Assembly (NCBI GenBank): GCA_916049765.1
Contig: CAJZIX010000010.1
Coordinates: 1 to 40,007 of the forward strand
Direction of reading: 5' to 3'
DNA: 40,007 nucleotides
Source of the DNA: an uncultured bacterium
GTDB taxonomy: Bacteria > Patescibacteriota > Gracilibacteria > Absconditabacterales > Absconditicoccaceae
Below are positions 1 to 8,451 of the stretch, in pieces (within the stretch, counting starts at the first letter, position 1; every line of letters begins with the position of its first letter). The notes under the pieces were generated by a model. The model made no database searches and was not told the origin of the DNA. It saw only the letters and a program-made list of their open reading frames with translations. Both the position numbers and the translations under genes were made by a program.

Positions 1-44
1 TATAATTGCAATATTTTTTGCTTATTGATTTATTAGGAATAATT

Positions 45-509
45 ATGTTAATTACGAATAGAAACAAGCCTCTATTAGCCATAAATAATATTACATGTTT
101 TAAGGTAATGGTGAAATGGAAAAATGCTTATTTTGTTTGTCCTCCAGCTTTTCAGTATTTTTTAGTCAATAAAATTAACTTAGAGTCCTATTATTTGAAT
201 AAAATTTATCAAACGAAAATAACAAATCCTGAAACCGATTATAGAATTGATGGAGTGATTTGAAAATGATTCTATCATACATTTTGTGACATAACTTCAG
301 CACAAAAATTTGTTATTTATTTGACAGATAAAATTAATAATCCTGATTTAGAATTATATCAGATTCCACCTGGTGCTGAACTTGTAATTTTAAAAGCTAT
401 TATTCCAAAATCCGCACTTTATTATCAATGAAAATACAAAGAATTAGGAGGAATGAAAACTTATGCTTCGAATAAAATTCTTTATTCTGTTTTATCCCTC
501 TCATCTTAA
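45..509 (+). CDS. Hypothetical protein with a KGF(Y/H)H-type motif
   Basis: Reading TGA as glycine gives a 154-residue protein from ATG 45 to TAA 507. The frame opens right after a TAA at 3-5, so TTG at 6 is an alternative start. Three in-frame TGA codons (261, 267, 429) are read as Gly; two of them make the stretch GKGFYHTF. The middle and C-terminal parts (PPGAELVILKAIIPKSALYY) look like a compact alpha/beta domain. The KGF.H pattern followed by a hydrophobic helix is reminiscent of small phage and accessory proteins of unknown function, but this is only a resemblance. No signal peptide or membrane segment is visible. It is 31 bases upstream of the nucleotidyltransferase, on the same strand. 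Function unknown. Confidence 0.55.
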
Positions 510-540
510 AAAGCATTTTTATTTTATAATATTATGGTAA

Positions 541-1434
541 ATGAAATTAACTCTGGTAATCCTTGCCGCAGGAATGGGGAGTCGTTATGGTGGACTTAAA
601 CAGCTTGATACTTTTGGGATAGGCGAGCATACTTTGATGGAATACTCCGTTTTTGATGCGAAAAAAGCTGGATTTGAAAAGGTCGTTTTTGTGATTAGAA
701 AAGACTTTGAAACAGAATTTAAAAGCAGAATCGGTTCAAGGATTGAACAGGAAATGGAGGTCAGCTATGCCTTCCAAGATATGCATGAACTTCCAGCAGA
801 CTTCATCTGCCCATCCACGAGAGAAAAACCTTGGGGAACCGGACATGCCGTTCTCGCTGCTAAAGACTTGATTAATGGACCTTTTGCCGTGATCAATGCT
901 GATGATTTCTATGGAAGAGAGAGTTATCAGATTTTGGCTGACTTTTTGAAAAGTCATGAGCAAAACTGTATCGTAGGATACCAGCTTTCAGAGGTGCTTT
1001 CAGATTTTGGAACGGTGTCTAGGGGAATGTGCGAACTTGATGATAAAGGTAATCTCAAAGCAATCCATGAAACCAAAAAAATCTTTAAATCTGAAGGGAA
1101 AATTCTTGCTGAAAATTCTGATGGAACGACCTATGCACTCAATCCTCAGGATCTTTGCTCGATGAATATGATGGGATTTACCAAATCAAGTCTTGATTTT
1201 TACGAAAAATATTTCATTGATTTTTTAGAAAAGAATCTCAACGATCCAAAAACTGAATTTTATATGCCGGAAGTCATCACAAGACTGATTAACGAAGAAG
1301 GACAGTCTGTTCCTGTTTTGCCGACTACTGCCAAATGGTTTGGAGTGACTTACCAGGAAGATAAAGAAGCAACAAGTAAAAATATTGATGCTTTGATTGC
1401 AGATGGAAAGTATCCAAAACACTTACGAAACTAG
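541..1434 (+). CDS. Sugar nucleotidyltransferase (NTP_transferase family)
   Basis: 297 residues. The N-terminal signature LAAGMGSRYGGLKQL is the nucleotide-binding loop of the NTP_transferase family (GlmU/RmlA/GalU-like), which joins an NTP and a sugar phosphate to give a nucleotide sugar and pyrophosphate. KPWGTGHAVLAAK near residue 97 and VINADDFYG near residue 118 are the sugar- and metal-binding segments. The C-terminus is short, with no left-handed beta-helix, so this is not a bifunctional GlmU. The exact sugar cannot be told from sequence. All of its roughly 22 glycines are GGN and none is TGA, unlike the neighbours, and its base composition is less AT-rich. Acquisition from a standard-code organism is plausible (inference). 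It probably feeds cell-surface polysaccharide synthesis. Confidence 0.85.
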   Translation: MKLTLVILAAGMGSRYGGLKQLDTFGIGEHTLMEYSVFDAKKAGFEKVVFVIRKDFETEFKSRIGSRIEQEMEVSYAFQDMHELPADFICPSTREKPWGTGHAVLAAKDLINGPFAVINADDFYGRESYQILADFLKSHEQNCIVGYQLSEVLSDFGTVSRGMCELDDKGNLKAIHETKKIFKSEGKILAENSDGTTYALNPQDLCSMNMMGFTKSSLDFYEKYFIDFLEKNLNDPKTEFYMPEVITRLINEEGQSVPVLPTTAKWFGVTYQEDKEATSKNIDALIADGKYPKHLRN

Positions 1435-1501
1435 AAAGTTAATGTATAAGCTGAAATTAAATTTTAAGAATATTTATTTCTATCAATAGCAAACTTAAGA
1501 A

Positions 1502-2818
1502 ATGAAAAAAATCTGATTTTTATTATTACTTTTTCTTCTTCTTCCTTCTTCAACTTTTGCTTTTGTGCTAGGGCTAAAATCCACAGATAATACCGTGGAA
1601 AATATTGTAAAAATTGAGAAAGACTATAATCTCTATCTGCCTTTAGTGGGATTTATCTATGATCCTCGAGAGAGACAAGATGTTATTCAAGAATTGGGAA
1701 AGATGAATCAACAACTCTGAAATAAGAGAATCTATCATATTTCAGTTTCTCCAAATCACTTTTCTGCTCAAGAAGTTGCTGCTGGAGCTTTTGATGAACA
1801 ATATAAGCTCTTTTTCCAGACGATAAAAAGACTTAAACTCAAGGTTATTTTCAGGACAATGCATGAAATGAATGGTGGTTGGTACCCACGAGGCTCAAGT
1901 CCTGAAAACTTCAAAAAAGCATGGATTCATGTATGGGAGCTTTCTCGCTCTCTTGCGTTAGATCAAAAGGATATTCTTTTTGATTTTTCTGTGAATCATT
2001 GGGATATGCCAACACTCTGAAAACCTTCTCAACAAGCAAAACTCATTCAATGTAAACCTGATAAAAAATGTCATCATTTTGAGGACTATTTTCCAGGAGA
2101 AGCCTATGTAGATATTGTAGGAGTAACCTTTTATAACCGATGAAAAGCTACAAGTAATAGACTTTGGAAAAATCCAGGACAAATTCTGAATGATCCAGAA
2201 TGGAAAACCTTAGAGAGATTAAAATCTCTTTGAAAACCGTTATTTATTGATGAAGTTTGAACAACTGCGGTCTGGTATGATGAAAAATATTCTTCAAAGG
2301 CTTCAAGATCATCTTTCCTTTCTACTGAATCTGATACAAGAAAAAATCAATGGTTAAAAGAACTTAGTGGATTATTAAAAGCAAACCATTTTCTAGGAGC
2401 GGTATATTTCAATGTAGACTATACTAATGGATTAAATCTTCCTTCAGTTTGAGAAGCAGATCGAGCAATTATTAATACGACAATTGATAAATTTTACGAT
2501 GGTTTTTGGGATCTTTATAGTAGTTCAAAATCAGATTTTTCTTCCTTATTAGCTTTATTTTGACTAAAAATGATTGAAGTTAATGGGAATGAAAGATTTG
2601 TATCTCAAAAAGCAGCAAAAGATTTAAAATTCATTGAAACCCTTGTGAACGAAAAAATTACTGATCCTAAAGAAAAATCAGATCTTTATAAGAAGTTATG
2701 AACTACTCCAAGTGGAAAGAAAAGTTTTGATGAAGCAATTGAAATACTAAAAGAAGAGTATACTTTTTCACCACTTCAAACGGGATGAACAGTAACAGGA
2801 GCATTACTCCAGAGATAA
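1502..2818 (+). CDS. Secreted glycoside hydrolase, GH26-like (beta-mannanase type)
   Basis: 438 residues when TGA is Gly; read with the standard code it falls apart at about ten TGA codons. The N-terminus MKKIGFLLLLFLLLPSSTFA is a classic signal peptide, so the enzyme is exported. RTMHEMNGGWYPRG (about residue 120) matches the GH26 acid/base motif (HEMNG.W.P), and KPLFIDEVGTTAVW (about 247) matches the second catalytic Glu region (E.G). YVDIVGVTFYN and AVYFNVDYTNG fit beta-strands of the GH26 barrel. The last ~90 residues form an extra charged helical tail. GH26 enzymes cut beta-mannan or mixed-linkage beta-glucan; the substrate here is not certain. It converges on the ClpB-like gene with six bases between the stops. 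Confidence 0.8.
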
Positions 2819-2824
2819 ATCCCC

Positions 2825-4132
2825 TTATTTTTTTTCAATATCTCTGAGTAAAGCTTGTTTTTCTATCTCAAGCTTATTAATTTTTTTTTCGAGTTGAAGT
2901 ACTTCTTCTGGCATCGTATCAAGACTCATTTTTACATTAGCAGATGCTTCATCTAGCAAATCAATCGCCTTATCAGGAAGTTTACGATCAGAGAGATATC
3001 TTCTTGAAAGATCTACTGCAGCAATAACAGCATCGTCAGTGATTTTTACACCATGATGAGTTTCATAAGCTTTTTTGATACCACGAAGAATGGAAAGTGC
3101 ATCTTCTCTACTAGGTTCGTTAACCATAACTGGTTGAAACCTCCTTTCTAATGCTCAATCTTTTTCAATATAAAGGCGATATTCATTTAATGTTGTAGCT
3201 CCAATAATTTTTATTTGTCCTCTGGCAAGTGCAGGTTTGAGCATATTTCCCATATCCATAGATCCTTCTGTTTTCCCCGCTCACACAACTGTATGAAGTT
3301 CATCAATAAATAAGATGATTTGTCCTTCAGATTTTTCTACTTCTTTAAGAATGGCTTTTAATCTCTCTTCAAAATCTCATCTATACTTACTTCACGCCAT
3401 TAGAGATCCCATATCAAGCTCAATAATTTTTTTATCCTTCAAAAGATCAGGGACTTCTCCTTTAATAATTTGCTGTGCAAGAAGTTCAATAATCGCAGTT
3501 TTTCATACTCAAGGTTCTCATACAAGGACTGGATTATTTTTGGTCCTACGAGAAAGGATTTGTAAAACCCTTCTCAATTCATCATCTCTCCCAATTACTG
3601 GGTCAAGTTTTCCTTTTTCAGCGAGAAGTGTGATATCTTTCCCATATTTAGACAAAACTTCAAGACTGACTTCAGGATCATTGGTTTCAATCTTTTCTCC
3701 ATTCCTCATTTGAAGAATAGTATTTTTTGCCATAGTGTAATCAATATCGAACTTTTCAAGAAGTTTTTTTACTGGATTCTCAATCTTAAGTAATGATAAG
3801 AAAAAATGCTCGGTCGTGATGTAGAGATCGCCAAGTGTTTTCATTTCTTGTTCACTTTGCTCTAAAATAGTGTTAAGATCTGAACTAATTCCAATCTGAT
3901 TGGCTCACTGAATTTTAGGAAGTTGATCCAAAAGAAGAATGGTTTCAGCTTTTATCTGTTCTAAGTTTTTTCAGAGTTTTTTGATAATTACAGGTAAATA
4001 ACCATCAGTTTGTTCGATCATAGCAAAGAACAAATGTTCAGGTAAAATCTGATTATTCCCTCTGTTTGAACAAAGACTATTAGCTTCTTGAATAGCTTCG
4101 CTTGCTTTAATGGTAAGTTTATTAAAGTTCAT
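2825..4132 (-). CDS. clpB: ClpB/ClpC-like AAA+ ATPase, only N-domain and first AAA+ module
   Basis: 435 residues with TGA=Gly. Residues 1-140 are a double Clp N-domain (MNFNKLTIKASEAIQEAN; LPEHLFFAMIEQ). Then comes NBD1: Walker A GEPGVGKT, with three of its glycines written TGA (3518-3520, 3509-3511, 3503-3505), the pore-loop region LMAGSKYRGDFEERL, Walker B QIILFIDELHT, IIGATT and the arginine-finger region LERRFQP. The protein ends at ..IEKQALLRDIEKK, just as the coiled-coil middle domain should start. ClpB is normally about 850 residues with a second AAA+ module; none follows here, and the next bases belong to the opposing glycosidase gene. Either a true single-module chaperone or a 3'-truncated gene. 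ClpB is a heat-shock disaggregase, and a CIRCE-like operator precedes this start. Confidence 0.85.
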
Positions 4133-4154
4133 TTTTTCTTATTTTGAAAGGTAA

Positions 4155-4181
4155 ATAGCACTTATTTATATATAGTGCTAT
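4155..4181 (-). promoter_or_regulatory. CIRCE-like inverted repeat (putative HrcA operator)
   Basis: Perfect 8-bp arms ATAGCACT and AGTGCTAT separated by 11 bases. The CIRCE consensus is TTAGCACTC-N9-GAGTGCTAA, so the TAGCACT/AGTGCTA cores and their spacing match exactly; the innermost C/G pair is lost. It lies 22 bases upstream of the ClpB-like start, where HrcA repression would be expected for a class I heat-shock gene. An AT-rich promoter-like stretch overlaps it. HrcA itself is not in the window, so regulation is inferred. Confidence 0.65.
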
Positions 4182-4401
4182 ATATAGAAAAAAAATTCTG
4201 AATTTCAAGATTATTTTTTTATTAAATTAGTTTTTTGTTTAAGTGATTCCTTTAAAAAAAATAATGTTAAAAAAATGTGGAAAAGTTAAAAGAAAAGTCA
4301 ATTCTGAACTGAATTTCATCTTGCATTTAGTTTGTTTTTTTTTATTATCTTTCCTAGAAAATTCTCCCCTAAAAGCTTTATTTCATTTTTCCCCTTATTT
4401 T

Positions 4402-5757
4402 ATGGTTATAGAAAATATCAATCTTCCTCCTCATAATGTTGAAGCAGAAAAAGGCGTAATCAGCTGAGTTTTGCTAGATAATGAGACAATGTGGATTTAT
4501 GATAGTGATAAACTGGGTTATAAAGATTTCTATCAAAAGGAACATAGCTTCATCTATGAGGCAATTCAGCAGCTCTGGACTGCAAGAAAGACGATAGATG
4601 TCGTTACCGTTTCTGATCAGCTTTCAAAAAATGGGAATCTGGATGTGATCGGAGGAACGGACTACCTTTACGAGCTTTCTACCTTCCTTTTTTCTACCCA
4701 GCCTTGCTGAGAATATAGCAAAATCGTGAGAGAAAAGTCACTTCTTAGACAGGTTTTAAAAGTCTGTCAGGGAATCTCAGGTGAAGTCTACGAACAGAAA
4801 GACACGATTCAAATTTTTGATGCTATTGAAAAGAAAATCTTTGACCTCACGCAAAACCAAGTCGGAGACAGCATTATTTCTATTGGAGATATTCTGAAAG
4901 GGAGAATAGAGGAGTATATGGAAATTGTGGACAACCCTGAGAAATTCAACGAAAAGAAAGTAATGTCCGGTTATAAGGGGATTGATGGAATGTTGACGGG
5001 ATTTAAGCCCTGAGAACTGATTATTCTTGCAGCAAGACCGTCTATGGGTAAGACTTCTTTTGCCCTCAATGTGCTGACCGATATTGCTCTCAAACAGAAA
5101 AAAGCTGCCGTGATGATTTCGCTGGAGATGAGCTCAGAATCTATCGTTGATAGGATTATGTCGGAGGTTTCTAGTGTTCCGATGTATAAAATCACCAAAG
5201 GTGACCTAGATAATGAGGACTTTGCGAAAATGGGGGAGGCAATGGAAGTGCTTGGAGAAGCTCAGATTTATATTGATGATAAGGGGGCTTTGACTGTCCC
5301 AGAACTCAAATCTAAACTCAGAAAATTAAAAATAGAAAAAGGCTGACTAGATATTGTGATCATTGATTACCTCCAATTGATGCATGGAACGGTCTTCGTT
5401 GGGAATAGAGTTCAAGAGATTTCCGAGATTTCAAGAGGGCTTAAAGAGCTTGCAAGGGAGCTTGAAGTGCCAATTATCGCACTTTCTCAGCTTTCTCGTG
5501 CGGTAGAGCAGAGGGTAGACAAAAAGCCACAACTTTCCGACCTGAGAGAATCAGGAGCGATTGAGCAGGATGCCGATGCAGTTTTGATGCTCCATAGAGA
5601 AGACTATTACGATCCCGATACGGACAAGAAAGGTGCGACCGATGTCTGCATCAGAAAAAATAGAAACTGAGCCGTAGGGGAGGTTGAGCTTCATTTTGAG
5701 AAAGAAATTATGAGGTTTACCGAAAGGGAAGAGAAAGTGAGGGATGCGAGCTATTAG
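4402..5757 (+). CDS. dnaB: Replicative DNA helicase DnaB
   Basis: 451 residues with TGA=Gly, the normal length of DnaB. The start ATG gives MVIENINLPPHNVEAEKGVIS, the usual N-terminus (PP.N.EAE..VLG). The C-terminal RecA-like domain has GFKPGELIILAARPSMGKTS (first Gly of GEL is TGA at 5011-5013), Walker B IVIIDYLQLM, the SRGLKELARELEVPIIALSQL block and the RESGAIEQDAD motif. It unwinds DNA ahead of the replication fork as a hexameric ring. Five TGA codons interrupt it in the standard code, each at a glycine. Its TAG stop overlaps the TAA stop of the opposing ATPase gene by two bases. Confidence 0.96.
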
Positions 5758-7706
5758 AGTGAAGAGGTAAAAATAATTTTCATAATCTGATTTAATTCTT
5801 TTCTCTGAGAGGCAAAATGTTCATCTAAAAGCCAATCATAAAAATATGTATTACAAAAATATGCCATATAAGAAAGACCTTTTCTTTCAAGTGGGACATA
5901 GGTTTCTATCGCACCTTCTTTCAAGATAAATACCTGATCTTCATAAAGCTTTTCAATACCCCTAATAATGGCGTTATGCTTTTTGGGAGCAAAAGTCAAA
6001 ATAGTTTGTACAAGTCTATTGTAATAATCACGATATCTCTTTTCTGGTTTTTGTTTCTTTATCTGTTTGTTTGCCAAAAGATAAAATTTATTAAGCTCTG
6101 CTCTCGAGAAAAATCAGTAATCAACAGTATTATCCCAGTCACCAATAAAGTAATTTTTGATATTAAATTTCCTTAAAAATCTTCTCCAAGTAGAAAATGA
6201 ACCTTTCCCATTGATATTAATAATTTCATAATCACGAATCACATTTTTCCATTCAGGCTGAGTTTTTAGATAATTAAGATAAAAACTAAAAAAATAAGCA
6301 TCCGTATCTCCTTCCACCAAAATAATCTTATCCACGAAGAAAATTTTGGAAAGATTCTCAAATCTTAGCATATGCATTAATGTTGCATCATCATAATCAA
6401 CACTAATTTTTGGAGCGGAAATTAGGGAATTCTGATCTTTGTTTTTATACACTCTATAAACATTGGTCAGATTTTTTTCATTAATAAAAAGAGAGGAGTT
6501 TGTAGAAATAATAAATTGGGTTCCAATACGATCACTAATTTCTTCGCAAACTTCTGCGAGTTCTTTTTGATATTGAGGATGAAGGTGCAATTCTGGCTCA
6601 TTTACAATCATAAAGCCATCAGCGAGATTGTTTCCATATAATGCAAAAATCATCGTAAGAAGTGATTTTTCTCCATCACTAAGATCGTTAAAATAAAAAA
6701 CTCTTTCTTTTTCATCTACCATATAAAATCCGATCATTCCATTTACATAATCAACTCTGAGTTGTTTATCAAAATATTTTTTCATCATATAGTTCAAACT
6801 TACGAAAAAATCAGATTTTTTGAGGCGTTCATCAATGGCTTTTTCCTGTTGATTAAGATCAGGGGAGAGGAGTTCCTTCTGAGTGAAATTCTCCAAGATA
6901 CTCCAAATCTTATAAATACATCAGGTATATCCTACTAAACTATTTCTTGAATATTCTAAATCATTAATAATCTCGTTTGGATTAATAAAATTTTTAAAAT
7001 CCAAATTGCTTCTATTATTGTTCAAAATAGCAAAACTTCTTTTTAACAGATATCGTTTTCTTTCTTCAGGTTTTTTTTCATATTGATTAAAAATTACAAT
7101 TACGATTTGCAATAGCTTTTGGTATCTAATACACAATAAAATAAAAAGCTGATATTCATTGAGCTTTGACTCATCAATTGTAAATTCCTGCTCTCTCTCA
7201 TCAAAACTTGCATGAAGTGTAAGTGTATGAGGCTGTTCAAGTAAGGTTTGAAGTTTATATTCAGGAAATTTTAAATTTAACTTACTATATTTATCTAAGA
7301 TACTATTAATTTTAGAAACATATTTGCAGACGAATCCGATATTTTCATAATCGACATCAGATAATTCAAGAGAAATTTCTAAAATAGAAGGTTGATTGGG
7401 AGTTTGATTATTTGTTTGAAGATATTTAGTATAATTATTTCTTGATTGGATCGCTTTTCTCATAGAGATGTTTGACTCTGTTGAAAAACTCATATCAAAA
7501 GAAAAATCTTTAATTAAGGTTGCAAAAAATTCTTCTAGGATTTTAATAAAGTTACTTTTCCCTGAGGCATTATTTCCAATGAAGATTTTAGTCCCTTGAT
7601 AACCATTTTCTCCATAAAATGAAATAGGAGTCATTTTCTGAAAATTATCTGGATTTATATAGGGAAAACTAAGAAGATTAGAGATTTTTATCTCTTTTAT
7701 TTGCAT
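5754..7706 (-). CDS. OLD-type nuclease: ABC-like ATPase with C-terminal TOPRIM domain
   Basis: 650 residues with TGA=Gly (two TGA codons). N-terminal SMC/ABC-like ATPase: Walker A IGNNASGKSN near residue 46, signature LSDGEKSLL near 342, Walker B FMIVNEPELHLHP near 366 and a switch region FIISTNSSLF near 398. A TOPRIM-like part follows: IILVEGDTDAYFF near 462 (conserved Glu) and FIGDWDN near 524 (D.D pair). A tail of about 120 residues follows. This architecture is that of OLD-family nucleases such as GajA of the Gabija anti-phage system; a DUF4435-like ATPase is the main alternative. It lies 160 bases downstream of, and in the same direction as, a UvrD-containing helicase gene, the pairing seen in Gabija. 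The defence role is inferred from architecture and neighbourhood. Confidence 0.8.
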
Positions 7707-7866
7707 GATTTGAAAGAAAAATATAAATCTGAAGCTCTAGGTGAGAAAACTCTTGTTAAAAGTATAGTCAGATTTTTTTCTTTTTCAAATATTTTTTTCT
7801 TTTTCAAATAAAACCATAGTTTTCAAAAAATTATATCATCAGAAATAATTGTTTTGTCTAATAAAT

Positions 7867-8451
7867 CTATTTTCTTAATCAAATAATAGCAAGATAAAGT
7901 ACTACTTTATCCCTTTCTCCGCTATATTCATTTAATAATGGATATACTATCCTTTGATAAACATTAGAAGCTTTAACTTTATATCATTTATCTAAGTATT
8001 GTTGCAATTGTTCTTTGATTTTTTTTGAAAATTTGATAACCATTTTTCAGTTATGATATAGCCCTTCAGAAGTATATTCTAATGGTTCTCAAATTGGCAA
8101 GTAACTAAGGCTTAAATCAAATTTATGATTATATCATAATTGAACATCTTTTAATCATGTTACTAAATCTATGAAAGCTCAATCTCAATTATTTATTACA
8201 TTACTTTTTTCTTTATTAGTAAATATTTTATAGAGTTCATTAAAAAATGAAAAACTATCTTTTCAAAGTACAATTAGATTATTCATAGCTCTTGTTAAAC
8301 CTACATAAATTAGTCTTCTTCTTGCATCGTATTCGTTTAAGTTATTCCATCTATAGTTTTCATCAAATACCAAAATTACACTATTAAACTCTCTTCCTTT
8401 AGCTTGATGAAGTGTAGATACAATTATCTTGCTTTGCTTAGAAAGGTCAGC
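7867..8451 (-). CDS. C-terminal part of the exonuclease-RecQ-UvrD helicase, cut off by a frameshift
   Basis: Open frame of 195 codons between TAA 8452-8454 and TAG 7867, with no convincing start codon. It carries the missing UvrD C-terminal motifs: SKIIVSTLHQAKGREFNSV (motif V region) and RRRLIYVGLTRAMNNL (motif VI with its arginine). The rest is an AT-rich C-terminal region of unknown fold ending AIIGLRK. It continues directly from the upstream 909-residue frame after a one-base shift near 8440-8455. An extra base around the AAGCTGAC site would restore a single reading (K-A-D-L-S-K-Q). Real gene decay and a sequencing error are equally possible. Confidence 0.7.

Noticed and set aside
4402..5757. 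dnaB and many other genes as pseudogenes split by TGA stops
   Set aside because: Every TGA falls at a glycine position and all other motifs are intact; recoding explains this better than mass decay.
5751..5760. Overlap of the dnaB and ATPase stop codons as a regulatory device
   Set aside because: Two-base convergent stop overlap (TAG/TAA within TTAG) is a common by-product of compact genomes.
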